Assembly (NCBI GenBank): GCA_016648135.1
Contig: JADDOH010001584.1
Location: 1 to 64,000, forward strand
Direction of reading: 5' to 3'
From: Agrypnia vestita
Lineage: Eukaryota > Arthropoda > Insecta > Trichoptera > Phryganeidae
Length of the DNA stretch: 64,000 nucleotides
The notes under the pieces were generated by a model. It was not told where the DNA came from. It saw nothing but the letters and a program-made list of their open reading frames with translations, and ran no database searches. This document shows positions 22,666 through 34,062 of this stretch, in pieces. Both the position numbers and the translations under genes were made by a program. The first letter of the stretch is position 1; every line of letters starts with the position of its first letter.

Positions 22666-24330
22666 GACGAAAAACTGATAAAATACAAGAATCCACCGGC
22701 AACTCCCAATGAACATTATTCTCAGATTATTAGATTGGCAAATTTATTGAAAAGTTTTCAAAATTCAAAAATGAATTAGTTCAGTTCTTGTGTTTAATTC
22801 AGCTAGGAATATTACACAGCTTGTTCAGATTTCTATCCATTGGAATTAATATTTAAATATTTTATTAGAGAACGATTTTTTTATAATAATTAGAGATATG
22901 CACAAGGAATACTAGTTATTTTTAAGTTAAACACTTGTTATAAGAGAATAGGTCTTATTTGATGGTCTCCTGGAACAAAGATCTATCTCACAACCATTAT
23001 AGATTACCGGGTGAGTATCTTAAGGACCAGAACAACAAGTTGTTAATAGTGTTAAATGTATTGTCTCGGTACTAAAAAGAAATGAAAACATTGAAAGAAT
23101 GTCATGTCGCTCTTGATACTAGTGTAAAATTGTTGCCTTATATTTTAACTGATTTATTACTAAGTAAGCTTACCTATAGGCTTTATGCGTGCTGTGGTGA
23201 TTTTTGTTATTGTGATTTTTCCTACATGCCACTAGCATTTATTGTTAACCAGTGAAAGGAGGTCATAGTGAGGGCATAGGTTTCTTTAAATAAGACATTC
23301 GTACTTAGGTTCTGCTCTTATTACACAAAGGATTTCAGATTAAAATTCTATTTATATACTTCACATATTAACCAACTTAATTTAGCAGTTAACAATTGTT
23401 ACAAATTACATTGAGAGCTTCCATGCGATACTTGTTGCTCGTCGCAGTAAGGAATCAGGATTGGCTTGCTATTGGCGCGACTTCCCGTCGTGCCTTGTCC
23501 ATGGATTTTTTGGCGCAGATGGCCGTTTGGAGTTGCCAGGGCCGGCGTCCGGAAAATAAGCGTACTTATGTGTATAGTATTCAAAATTTAGGTGTTTATT
23601 TTACGTCCAGAACCTTCTAGAAGATTTCTCGCCAAGGATAGTAACACCGAGAGGAGACGACTGCAGTTACAACAATATTACTCAGAAATTCAGGACACAG
23701 ACTCGACTAAATACAGATCGTAGCATAATGGCACATACTCCATAATGATCGCGTGATCGCCGACTCGATTATACCTCCAAGAGCACCACGTGCCCCAGAC
23801 GACACCGGGTGTTTCGTAATGTCCCAGAATACGTGATAGCGGTAAACGGCCGTAGGAGACGATAACGCCATCGCCCGAGTCAAGTAACAACTAAACGGTG
23901 CAATAACCGGCAACTAAACACAACAGTTGCCAACTATGACGCGTCGTTACGTCCTATTACGTGCAGTGGCTGCACGCTGCATGCAAGAGTGCAGCCTTCG
24001 TGCAACGTCGAAGTGCACGTTGGTCTTTGCATGCCTCGTGAAATAAATACAATTAGTAATTAGTGGGCGTAAATCGAGCAGTGCAGCTAGGCACGATACC
24101 AAAAGCCTAGCATGGCGTATTAATTAAGATGTACACACAGTTTGTTTTTAAGTATAAAATCACATTTATTTAAGGGGTTAATCATGAGGTGGCTTTCTTT
24201 AGAGGCATACGACATTAAAATGAAATAAAACACAAAAAATCGCGGTATTGACTTTCAATTAATAAAATTTAATGCCATTAGTATTTAAATATAGGGTAAT
24301 TTTTTAAATTAACAACACTTTTTTCAGCTT
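22666..24330. other. Unassigned stretch
   Basis: No gene recognised. A GC-richer patch at 23430-23560 and another at 23740-24050 have no assignable frame. Confidence 0.45.
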
Positions 24331-24465
24331 CTGACAGCTTACAGCTGATTTTTGCTCAGTTTGGTTTGCCATTTTAGCATGGATAGGCTAACGACAGAAC
24401 AACATTTGCTCACATTGCAAATTTATTTCGAAAATCGTGGTATCGTAATCACATTTAAACACTGA
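24331..24465 (+). pseudogene. DUF4817-type transposase N-terminus (copy 1)
   Basis: From ATG 24379 the frame reads MDRLTTEQHLLTLQIYFENR then GIVITFKH and a stop. The T-EQ-L-IVQIYFEN pattern matches the N-terminal helix-turn-helix (DUF4817) that opens many arthropod mariner-like transposases; full proteins are about 350 residues, so only the first 29 codons survive. The 48 bases upstream (GACAGCTGATTTTTGCTCAG and on) are conserved in copy 2 at 48377, so part of the 5' leader is retained. The M1 right end at 24565 lies only 100 bp downstream. Confidence 0.7.
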
Positions 24466-24564
24466 AGACTTAAAATAATCTGTCAAATAAGGCCAATGCC
24501 ATGGCCATTACAATTTTTTCATTATCAATATTGTACCACTATTTTGTACCTATGTAATGAAGGA

Positions 24565-24712
24565 GATATAATGATAGTCCAACGTTGAAAAAAAATTCTA
24601 ACTTTGATGTCGCATATCTCCTTAACTATTGATATTAACATTTTCGACTCACAATCAAGGCAAGAATTCACCTTTAAAGTATTGTGGACTAGCTCTGTTA
24701 CATCCTGTATAT
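24565..24712 (+). repeat. Right half of an M1 MITE
   Basis: AATGATAGTCCAACGTTG through ATGTCGCATATCTCCTTAACT, ACTCACAATCAAGGCAAGAAT to GCTCTGTTACATCCTG matches the right half of 8540-9067. The left half is absent. Ends next to TA. Confidence 0.8.
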
Positions 24713-24856
24713 AATGTTTATAATATTAGGCAATGATAAACAATTATGTATCGTTAACGAAATAAAAATATAAGTAAATAAAATAAATTACCATATCCGA
24801 GATCGGTAAGACACTAGGAAACAACTATATCCTTTAAATTTTTTTATATCGTGCAG

Positions 24857-25092
24857 TAAAAAAGCCAGAGAGAGAGAGGGCGACCACGGAAGACGTGGTA
24901 TGACCAGATTAACCAGATACTGGAAGATGGTCCTGTTAGAAGCCTCAACAACCGTCGAGCTTGCATGCGAAGATGTATGAATGTAGATGAAGCAAAAGTT
25001 GTATATCAGGACAGAAGAGTACGGCGCTCTATCCTCTCTACCTATCCCCACGGGGAAACAGCATGATGGTATGTTAGTTAGTTAATTAGTTA
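24857..25092 (+). pseudogene. Non-LTR N1 3' remnant (copy C)
   Basis: The frame reads RERGRPRKTWYDQINQILED, SLNNRRACMRRCMNVDEAKV and SILSTYPHGET before the stop, followed by a GTTAGTTAGTTAATTAGTTA tail. This is the best preserved N1 terminus in the window: one frame stays open for about 65 codons. Everything upstream of the GRPRK block is lost. Confidence 0.8.
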
Positions 25093-26202
25093 TATCTTGC
25101 ATATTCGATTTTAGTGACTCTTTTTGTGACTCGCTTTAAGGAAAAATAAAACTGAGAATTGTGAACAACTCACACCCAAAGAGCCAGAAAAAACGTGAAC
25201 GGAAAAGATTCAGCAAAATAGAGACTACATAAAATAGTAAAATACCTCGACATAAAATATTGCTCATAAAAGCAAAAATACAAAATCAACAGAAATAACA
25301 GCGGACAAAATAAATAAGCACATAGAAAAATATCGTCTCGAATGAAAGACGAGCGAAACCAATTGAAGGAAAGTGTTGCCCGAAAATAGACAGAATAATA
25401 ATGAAACAGAAATCTGAACGAAGACTTTGAAAACTTTTTTCATTTTTCCAAAGTACCTAAAGCGCCTCGGGTCACCGGCAAGTTCTACCCTTTTTCGAAA
25501 GACCAGATGTTAGGGTTTTTCGGGATGTTATTCAGACAGATGTGATAATAAATCATTACATTGTATTTTCTTTAACAATAAATATGTTAAGCGGTACGAT
25601 TTTTTTCTGGTGGAATTATTAAAAAACCACTAAAACTAAGTTAATTGTATCACTAATGCTTCGCTATCCCCCTGATCTGATCTGTCTAAAGTATGCCCCA
25701 GATTTCCATTGGCAACGCGTTTGAAAGATATATTCTATTACGATAATATGCGAACAAATTACCGCATATCGCTCATGATCAAAATCAAGTTTTTTTTGTG
25801 TATTTAACTTTAAAATGTGTGGATATGTAAACTGGCAAAAGCTTGTATCTTTAAAACATTTATTTGTCTCTTATTCCATGAAAGCAATTCCTCGTATTCC
25901 TATTGTTTTAAACAATTAAGGTAGTATGTAGTTTTTTGCCACCCCTGTAAAATTTTTATTAAAAGAATTACGAGGTATTGTTTTATCATGAGCGATATAC
26001 TCAGTACTATCACGACTACAGGGACTGGTCAATGAGAATAGTAAGTTTGTAGAAGTATTCCATGACAGCTAAAAAATAAAAATGCAGTAGATTCCGAGAC
26101 AGTGATAGTTTCTATATTAAAATCTGCTAATACTCTTCTACTAGTACGTTTGGAATTAATTTTCTATGTATAGGTATTTCATTTTTACGTAATTATTTTA
26201 AT
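25093..26202. other. Unassigned AT-rich stretch
   Basis: No gene recognised. Confidence 0.5.
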
Positions 26203-26388
26203 GAGTAGCTTGATGGTGTAATAGTCATGACGCTCGCTTAGTGATCTGATGGTCGGCGGTTCAAGCCTCATTCCAGGACAACAGTAAGTTAATCCTATTT
26301 TCATAGCACAAGCGTTTAGCTTAATTTGAAAATAGTAAGAATATTGATGCGACAAGCATTCGTGTTCAAAAATCTATTTAAAAAAATA
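26203..26388 (+). repeat. SINE-B copy 1 (tRNA-derived)
   Basis: The head contains an A-box-like TGGTGTAATAGTCATGACG and a B-box-like GGTTCAAGCCT about 45 bases apart. The body runs CCTATTTTCATAGCACAAGCG, GTAAGAATATTGATGCGACA and CGTGTTCAAAAATCTATTT to an A-rich end. The same order occurs on the minus strand at 31247-31434 and 31868-32032, and partially at 28505, 51935 and 56432. Internal Pol III-type boxes and an A-rich 3' end fit a tRNA-derived SINE. Confidence 0.75.
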
Positions 26389-26689
26389 ATCTACTCAGAT
26401 ATATTATTTTAAAATGTGTTTATTTTAATAATTGATTGTAATTTTGATCGATTTTTTGTGCAGTTTTTCGTAATAATATTTAATCTGTGAGGATGTCACC
26501 GTGTTTTTTGCTATTTTTTAACGGTGCTATGCACCGTACGTGTACACAAATAAATAAAGAAACCTGTATAATTAAGAGCAAAACTTAATAAAAAGATCAT
26601 ACTTATTCGAGAAGGATGCTAGGTTGCACGAATGGAAAGAAATACAAGCGCCTACCATCCTGCAATAAATTCAGTTGCGGCGTTACTAC

Positions 26690-26830
26690 TGACATCGGTG
26701 CATAAACGTATATTGCAGTTCTTGGATCGCATTACTCGACAAGATAAGATAAGATGGATTAGATTGCTGCGAGGAAGAAGAAACCTGCGATCGGCAATAA
26801 TGGCGGCGTGGGGAAATGAAAAAGAGTATT
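26690..26830 (+). pseudogene. Possible non-LTR ORF2 tail fragment
   Basis: The frame reads KRILQFLDRITRQDK, similar to the KKLKFFGHIxRxD motif of a non-LTR C-terminal tail, followed by basic residues. About 45 codons; weak. Confidence 0.35.
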
Positions 26831-26832
26831 AA

Positions 26833-28280
26833 AAAATACAAAATCAAATTTCTCAACAATGAGGTAATCAAGGAGAAAATTAGATTTCAATGAAAATAAA
26901 AAAATAATAATGGCGTGACGTACAGGATTTTATTTATTTATTTAAGACAAGTATTTTATTCGTCTCTAACGCATATGGAGACAATAGAAGCTATTGAATA
27001 AAAATAACGCGTAATAATTTTAAATATTTCCACAACAATAAATAAAAATAGGTTGTTAAATAATTCATGTTTTTTGGCGTATCCTCAATGTAAATATACA
27101 ATCGATGGTCACCGCAGTCCGCACCAAACTGTAACAAATGATTCCCGTCAAAGTTAACAGGTTCAGGGGTGACATCCACTAAACTGCGTGTCGGGCAGGG
27201 GAGGGGGAGGGAGAGAGGAGTGATAAGGGAAAGTGATGAAAGTGTGTATTATCGTTCCCGAGCAATTTGGTGTTTACCCAAAAGATATTCAGCGTTTGTT
27301 GTTCTCACGATAAAAATACTCGACTACAGAAATTTCTGTGCAAAGAAAATAAAAATGGAACTACGCGAATTCGGCATAATGTGACATATTTTCATTACTG
27401 TTTACTGCGGCCCCGAAAAGCTCTACAGTAGATTGGCCAAAGCTTTGACCGAAGTACTTCAGCAATTGTTGGTATAGTGGTTAAGACACGTGTCTAATTT
27501 TATGATTCCGTCATCGAAAAATGGTGTATTTTTTTGATGCAACACCAGCATTGGGTACACAGTGGCAGGCAGTAGGCATAAACTTAGATTACACTATTAC
27601 AGACTACACGTTATCTCGTAGCTTGTGAAAAAAATTTGTGCGAGTCTCCTACGTTAAATTTGATTAGAAAATATTCTTTACACTTTCGGTGAAATGTCTA
27701 CAGTCAAGGAGTTAAGTGGGTGTCAAAAATGATGCATTTTTTTTAGTATTTCTGACTTCTCATTTTCAAAAAAAGTCCAAGTGCCTACCCACACTCATGT
27801 TTTATTGCATTGAATGTCGGATAAATGATTATTTTGTTTTAAAAACGAATAGGTATCTGACAATTACGTCGTTTTTGCAAAAACATATACACCTAAAATC
27901 GTAATACAATAAATAGTTCCCATTTTCAATTCAATAACCGATCATTCGTCAGTCTTTGAATTGAGCATCTTTATGATTGGTACTCCTTTCAAGGTGGTCA
28001 ACAATACATTATTTTTATTACTGGAACACTAATCTCAAGGGAGTAAATTTTTGACAGTTTAATGGATGCGCGCGCATTTCGTGGTCTCGCATTTCCGCTA
28101 CAATGGGCATGCTCCGCGAACGCAATTCCGTTACAATAAAATTTTTACCCTAATGCGCCAAATGAAGATAACTTCAAAAATAATTCACTTTGATACAAGT
28201 CAAATAAAAGGAAAACCAGAAGAAATTAGAACAAGGTTTTACTACCTACGAGCCAGCCTGTATATACATATTTTATTGGT
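26833..28280. other. Unassigned stretch with a weak tRNA-like patch
   Basis: About 27472-27510 (TTGGTATAGTGGTTAAGACACG) looks like an A-box region but lacks a clear B box. No gene recognised. Confidence 0.4.
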
Positions 28281-28368
28281 TTGTGTTTTTGGGATATTAT
28301 GCCATTTTTTTGCCACCTTTCTGGCCGATATTTCGTATCCCATTGCAGGGTCTATTATCATCATGTGA
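28281..28368 (-). repeat. P2 single arm
   Basis: On the plus strand it reads GGATATTATGCC, CACCTTTCTGGCCGA, TCCCATTGCAGGGTCTATTA: one arm of the foldback family seen at 61232. Confidence 0.65.
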
Positions 28369-28504
28369 TTCGCATCAGCCTTGATGATTAAGATGACAGA
28401 AATGTCTAATATATTTGTATAAAATTAAATCGGAAATTTGATTAATATCAATGATACGTTTCTTTTCACTAAGCGACAAGCGAGAAAATTTCGAACCAGC
28501 AAAT

Positions 28505-28585
28505 TACTTTATCCTTAGTCCTATTTATCACAGCACAAACTTTAAGCTTAGTTTATAAACAGTAAGTAAGAATATCGATGTAAAA
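28505..28585 (+). repeat. SINE-B body fragment
   Basis: CACAGCACAAACTTTAAGCTTAGTTT...AGTAAGAATATCGATG matches the body of SINE-B. The tRNA-like head is missing. Confidence 0.5.
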
Positions 28586-29751
28586 CCTATTAAGTGTACG
28601 CTTCTCTTTCAAATAATCTCCTTTTTCATTCGTATCTTTCTACCTAGCTTATTCCAAGCGGGTATATCCGTAACATAAGGTATTACTTTACATAAAATAA
28701 GAATAAATAAAATGAAGGCACTTAAGTACGACTTCCAAAGGTCTGGTCTGTTAAAACAGCGCGCGGTAAACTGGCTACAGATAGTTTTAAAATAAAACAC
28801 GAAAAGCGGTGAAATTCGAATACAGAATCCTCTGTTCACCATTTCCCGCCCATCTTCGCCAGGAAACGTACTTCCGAAATATTCTAAACTCGCCTGCAGT
28901 CTACGATAGTGCAGAGATGCTGCCATCTGCGGGGGTAAAGTGATACTAAAGTCTGCACATTTTATAGTGGGAAATTTGCTCCCGCCATTGCAATGCCACT
29001 ATTATCATTGCAGACGGTATCACCTAACACGCAAGTCCGGTTTGTAAGCACTAGTTGTAAAAATACAAAAAGATGTTCTTTCCCCACCCAATAATAATAA
29101 GGTTTGTTTACTTTATATGACCTAATTCCAAATTTTCAAAGGAAGCAAACACTTTATGGTGATACATTATAATTAAATAAATAATAATAACTTTGTTATA
29201 CACCACTTATATGATCTAATTCCTCTAAAACTACATAATTGATATTTTGCGGGTTGGTTGGGTGGAGTGTAGGGAATGCAATCCCGATCCCGCGAGATCT
29301 CGACGCATTTTACGAGATCAATCCCGAACCGAAAAATCGGACGAGATTATAGGGATTGATCAACATATTTTATATTTTGTATGTTTAATTGTATATGTCT
29401 ATAGAGCTTTTAGTAAGTACTTAAAACTTATGTTCATGTTACATTCAAATAATGAAAATAGCTTTAAATAATATTTGATGTATATAAATAATATCAACCT
29501 TTTACACGTATGGTAATAAAAACCTACTAACTCTACCTTGATGCTGGTAAAAACTCTTACAAAAACTTGAAAGCGATGATTAATAAAGAATATTTTATTA
29601 AATATGCTGATATAAAAATGCAAGGGGTTGTCGTTAATTGCTATTCAGCTCTATAAACACAAAAGTATTCGGGATCCCGATCCCTACGGCTAGATTCCGC
29701 GACGGCTCTTGATCGCCACAGCTATATTATCTCAAAAACCGTTTTTATTAA
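28586..29751. other. Unassigned stretch
   Basis: About 28800-29030 is GC-richer. At 29268-29340 ATCCCGATCCCGCGAGATCT-type words are repeated several times (again near 29665). No gene recognised. Confidence 0.4.
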
Positions 29752-30010
29752 CTATCTGTAACTCGTCAAAAATGACGGAACATCGGTTCGCGTCTTTGCT
29801 AAGCCCTAGTATTTAATATACCATCATTTTGGCGGTCTACGGAGAAGCGACCGTAGCCATATGCGTTAATCGGCCGGTTCGGGTTTGGTGGCCCGGGGTT
29901 TAAGCCCCATCTAAGGCCGTTTTTTCAGCCGGGAATTCTAACGAAATTACGAACGTTACACAAAGTTACGGGGACAGACAGGAAAATGGATGGAAAGATG
30001 ACGAAATTGT
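29752..30010 (+). repeat. SINE-A copy 2
   Basis: The 5' hairpin CTCGTCA-TGACGG lies at 29762-29778. The tRNA-like block CATATGCGTTAATCGGCC, GGTTCGGGTTTGGTGGCCC, GGGGTTTAAGCCCC follows. The body GAATTCTAACGAAATTACG, AACGTTACACAAAGTTACGG ends in a GACAGACAGG run and GACGAAATTG. Confidence 0.7.
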
Positions 30011-30734
30011 TTGATTAAAAATAAAATTCGAAATATTCCACGAAATTGACTGAAATACCAAGCCTAAACGATACGATATAAAATAGAATTCCTAAGCTCG
30101 CGAGAGGGTTCCCCCTCGTTATGTTTATGCAAAGACTGTGGCTGGAGCCAGTTTGAGAGAGACAAACAGAGGCAAAGGTTGCGAGAAAGAGGAGGAAACA
30201 GAACCGTCGCCAGAGCGAAAGCACGGCGTGGAGCTTAATGACGAATCGAATCATTTAAACGCTGAAGAAAATTGAAAGCTTCTTATGACGAGCTTTGTCG
30301 AAGCGCGCTGCCGGAGGAAATTGATTATCCGTTATTACAAATGACACGCTAACTCTTGGATATTTATTTTATGACGGAACGGACTATAAACTAGAACCCC
30401 ATTAAGCTTTGCCTCACAGTTAATGACTAGAATGTTTAAGTATGATGGCCGCGAAATGTGAATGCGGGGATAATCTATAAATGTGCACGCCACAAGTGAC
30501 GGCGATCTGAAGTTGTTTCGAAAGCTTCCGTTACGAATTGATATAAAAATTCGATTAGCGAAGTAACACTTTTTAATTTTAAAACGGAGCACTTAAAATA
30601 TATTTACATTCAGAATATTTTGAATTTGTCAAAAATTTACAGAATACAGTACTGGATTTTGTCCCAGAGACATCATTAATCAAGATATATTATAGATGTT
30701 TCATAAATACGATTTTTTTTATGGGAAAGTAGGT
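30011..30734. other. Unassigned stretch
   Basis: Mixed composition, no recognisable gene. Confidence 0.45.
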
Positions 30735-30845
30735 ATGGAAGTCTTTGGGCGTTCACACGGCTTACGATGGCTGGCTTAAGTAATCACTTTACACCATGAT
30801 ACCATACAATACCACATCTATCAAATTTTAGGAAGTTGTATATAT
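30735..30845 (+). repeat. Dispersed repeat U, copy 1
   Basis: GGAAGTCTTT...GCTTACGATGGCTGGCTTAAGTAATCACTTTACACC matches 45081-45195 and 54945-55085. Function unknown. Confidence 0.6.
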
Positions 30846-30898
30846 TTTATTAATTTTAATCAAACAACTTTGTGTTAACCACTTAACTAGTAACTCTA

Positions 30899-30938
30899 CG
30901 TCTACCGGTTTCGATACTACTGTATCTTCATCAGGACG
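30899..30938 (-). ncRNA. Hammerhead-ribozyme-like motif, left arm
   Basis: On the minus strand: CGTC (stem I), CTGATGA, an extra A, stem II GATAC/GTATC with loop AGTA, GAAA, a self-complementary ACCGGT (stem III), A, then GACG pairing with the first CGTC. All core residues of the hammerhead are present in order. The extra A after CTGATGA and the very short stem III are atypical for a single-copy ribozyme but fit the minimal dimer-acting forms reported in Penelope-like elements. Confidence 0.55.
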
Positions 30939-31051
30939 GACGCAAACTGACTATCCATTATCTATTCTAGCAATCAAATTTATTTTCAACCACGTCCCCG
31001 TTCAAAAAAAATTTGTTTGCTAGAATAGATAATGGATAGTTAGTTTGTGTC

Positions 31052-31091
31052 CGTCCTGATGAAGATACAGTGGTATCGAAACCGGTAGACG
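31052..31091 (+). ncRNA. Hammerhead-ribozyme-like motif, right arm
   Basis: Stem I CGTC 31052-31055 with GACG 31088-31091; CTGATGA 31056-31062; stem II GATAC 31064-31068 with GTATC 31073-31077 (five perfect pairs); GAAA 31078-31081; stem III ACC/GGT 31081-31086; predicted cleavage after A31087. One loop base differs from the left-arm copy while all paired and core bases are kept. Confidence 0.55.
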
Positions 31092-31246
31092 TAGAGTTAC
31101 CAGTTAAGATATCAACAATTTTTTTTTTTACAAAAATGTCAAGAGAATTGACATTTCATGACACAATGTGATGTATTGGTTTCGGTTTACTTAAAAACTA
31201 ACCTATTTATTGCTTAAAAAATATTAAAACGTTAAACTCGAAGTTG

Positions 31247-31434
31247 AATTTTTTTTTCAAATAGAGTTGCAAACACGGAACACGTGTCGCATCAACATTC
31301 TTACTATTGTTAAAACACAGATAAAAACCTGTGCTATGAAAATAGGAATAACTTGCTGGTGTCCTGGAACGGGGCTCGACTACCAGATCACTAGGCGAGC
31401 GTCATGACCACTACACCAACAAGCTACCCACATC
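31247..31434 (-). repeat. SINE-B copy 2
   Basis: On the minus strand: TTGTTGGTGTAGTGGTCATGACG (A-box region), GTCGAGCCCCGTTCCAGGAC (B-box region), CCTATTTTCATAGCACAGG, then GTAAGAATGTTGATGCGACA and a final A-rich run. The best preserved tRNA-like head of the family. Confidence 0.75.
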
Positions 31435-31867
31435 CTATATCAACATTGAAAAAAAAAACGATTTAACTAACAAGATAAATGATGAGACAATAATTCAGTT
31501 CGTGCCAACCCGCATAAATCAGCCGGGCCGCAAATATCCAACCCTCCGGCCGCGGCCTACTAAATTTGCTCCACAACAAATCTTTTAACGGACACTTTGG
31601 CTGCCGACAACTGCCACTGTGCCACCGGGTAACGTCCGGCAAATGAGGGTTCGGGGTTTGACGACACCGCAGAATTGCTTGCCAAGGCATTAAGGAGTGT
31701 TCCATGAACTTCCAGCCTGCACCGAAAGTGTTGCGTGCACATAAATTTGGAAGAATACGGTTCATGAAACAGTTCATAACAGGGGTTGGTTGTATTACAA
31801 GCTGTTGAAATCACGTTAATACATTTAATTGTTTATTTATTATTAATTAATATGTGGCTGTTCGATA
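31435..31867. other. GC-rich unassigned patch
   Basis: 31500-31740 is GC-rich and open in two overlapping minus-strand frames (about 100 and 85 codons). No motif is recognisable, and the two-frame openness probably reflects composition rather than coding. Confidence 0.4.
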
Positions 31868-32032
31868 TATTGTCATGATTAAAAAAATAGATACGTGTAC
31901 ACTGTACATAGAATACGTGTCATAATAATATTCTAAATGCTTGTGCTACGAAAATAGGACTAACTTGATGGTGTTTCAACCTCTGAATTAACAGGCGAGT
32001 GCCTCAACCAATAGATCAACAAGCAGGTTTGA
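31868..32032 (-). repeat. SINE-B copy 3
   Basis: Minus strand: TTGTTGATCTATTGGTTGAGGC, GTTAGTCCTATTTTCGTAGCA, TATTATGACACGTATTC. A diverged copy. Confidence 0.6.
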
Positions 32033-32145
32033 CTATAATCCTTAAACCAGCGGGCAGTGGATCTTTTCCCAATTGAATGTACATTTTTTGTAGCTTTCCG
32101 AGACGAATTTAGAATCTATATCAGTTTATTCCTAATTAATTTACA

Positions 32146-32290
32146 CTCACGCCGTTCCCCCATAGAAGGAGTTAGAGGGATAGAATGCCACACTTTTCTG
32201 TCCCACTTTTATCTCGTCCACTTTCATACATCTCTGGTTTTACACGCTTTGGTTGTTAGAGTTTTTTAAATGTCCGTTCTCCAATTTTAT
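32146..32290 (-). pseudogene. Non-LTR N1 3' remnant (copy H)
   Basis: Minus strand contains KWDRKVWHSIPL and the upstream NNQ-ACKTRDV-type tail with stops. Same region as copies C and E, heavily decayed. Confidence 0.55.
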
Positions 32291-33392
32291 ATAATGATAT
32301 TTCGATAATCTTACTACTTTTCAACAATCGTTCAAATTGTGCCATGAAAAATAAAAGAAGTAGAAAATTTATTTGTATATATCTACTTATATTTTATTAC
32401 TTATAACTACATGTTTTGAAAAAGCCTTTCCATCGTCAGGGTATTTTTTAACTAATGTGAAAATATCAAAATGAATGTCTTTTGTTTTTTGTTTTTCTAA
32501 ATTATTTGAAAAAATTTTTTAAAATATTATTTCTGAAGTTCTTGATTACACACAATTATTGTAAAAAAAATTGGGCTAGTACTTAAATTTAATTGATTAT
32601 TAATAATATTTTGTTTACTATTAGGTACATGCTTTACTAATTTCTAATAATTCTAAATTATTCAATTTTAGATCAAAATAAGTTATGTGTAAAATATAAA
32701 GTCCTAAATTTTTATCAAAATCGTATTATTTATAATATTTAAAAATCAATTATAAAAGTCAATATACAATGTTGCTGAATGAATTGAAAAAATAAGTACA
32801 GACGGAGAATGTATATTCGCATAAGTCATTATCATCATCATCTTCATCGGCCAAGCCACCTCATTTGTGATTTTGTCTATATGTAGGAGTAGGGGCTCCA
32901 CGCCAAGTGTGTGTCGTATGTCGGCGCTTCTCACTCTACCCCTTAGAAACTTAACCTTCTCACTCTACACTCTACCTACTTTCCCCACCCCCCTTAGAAA
33001 ACTCATCTCGGCGGCCTGGATTCTTGCTCTCACTCTCTAAGTAAAGATCCTTATTGGATGGCCATATATTATGGTGAACCTGTACACAGATTTGAAAATA
33101 GCCAGTTCGGATTTTCTTATCATCGCACTATATACAGGACGTAAAAGGCTTCCCGCAGCTCACACTCCTCTATTTCGCGTAAGTCACTACTTTTTATATA
33201 GAAAATAAAGCAATATTTCTAGAAAGCTAACAAGGCGAGTAAAAACAATTCTTTTGATTTATATTGTGATGGCGAAAAACTTTATTTTTGTTAGTTATCA
33301 CGAAAAAATTTCACCTGGAGTAATAATCAAAATTAATTGATTTTTTTACATTGAAAATTGGCTTCAATGAAACAAAATATTTGAAATTTGCT
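32291..33392. other. AT-rich stretch with a decayed P3-like motif
   Basis: At 32405-32450, on the minus strand, CTGACGATGGAAAGGC...CAAAACATG looks like a decayed P3 end. Otherwise nothing. Confidence 0.35.
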
Positions 33393-33450
33393 AGTCTCCT
33401 AGACCGAGGATTGAACCCTATTTCTATGAGCTACTAGACAATGGTTAAAC
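33393..33450 (-). repeat. tRNA-like fragment
   Basis: Minus strand has a B-box-like GGTTCAATCC preceded by AACCATTGTCTAGTAGCTC. No convincing A box or acceptor pairing; possibly a SINE head. Confidence 0.3.
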
Positions 33451-33921
33451 CGATCATTTACGTAATTACGTAATAATTGGTTAACTTTGCTCGATTACGT
33501 AAACTAACCGCAGACGACAATGTAACAAATATTGCCTAAATATATATACAGGTAAAAAATATTTAGAAAACCATTTAGCAATTTTTTCTCAATGTAAATG
33601 TAAATAATACATGTAGATATATAGCACAAAATATTTTTAACTTTATTAAAAAAGGACACTATATTTGCTCTTCTAGTAGACAACTACCGTATTAAATAAT
33701 TTTGGTTAATATACAATATTTAATGCAACTAATTCACAAGTCTGAGTGATAACTTATCCAATTAATTTATTCAAAAATTGCAAAATAACTTTACGGCAAC
33801 TTATAAATCATAATAACTATATCAGTAAGAAGAAAACACTGCGTTTAAACGATCAGTGATCGATAAATCAACGGTTTCGGAGCAAATGCTCTTTTAACCA
33901 GGGTACAAGTGATTTATTTTC
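33451..33921. other. Unassigned AT-rich stretch
   Basis: Nothing recognised. Confidence 0.5.
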
Positions 33922-34062
33922 ATTAATAACTAACCGTAAACCCGTGAAAAATCACGGAACAAAATAATAATTGCATGACGTGTCACACTTGAGCGCCCGG
34001 GCTTCATTGGCGGCCAGTCATCGTGAGTGTTGTTGTTGTAATTCCAGCAAGTTACAGACATT
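33922..34062 (+). repeat. SINE-A copy 3, internally deleted, variant hairpin
   Basis: The 5' hairpin reads CCGTGA (33942-33947) and TCACGG (33952-33957): both arms differ from copy 1 yet still pair. The tRNA-like block is missing. The 3' part TTGTAATTCCAGCAAGTTACAG remains. Confidence 0.65.

Larger units (their letters stand above)
30884..31106. repeat. 223-bp foldback with hammerhead-like arms
   Basis: The left arm from TAACTAGTAACTCTACG and the right arm to CGTAGAGTTACCAGTTA pair over about 100 bp with a few mismatches; the loop is roughly 25-30 bases. Each arm contains an intact hammerhead-like core. No reading frame. It could be two inverted PLE terminal repeats joined head to head. Confidence 0.85.

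Noticed and set aside
31463..31814. Two overlapping minus-strand frames of 104 and 84 codons
   Set aside because: Same reasoning: GC-rich patch, competing frames, no motif.
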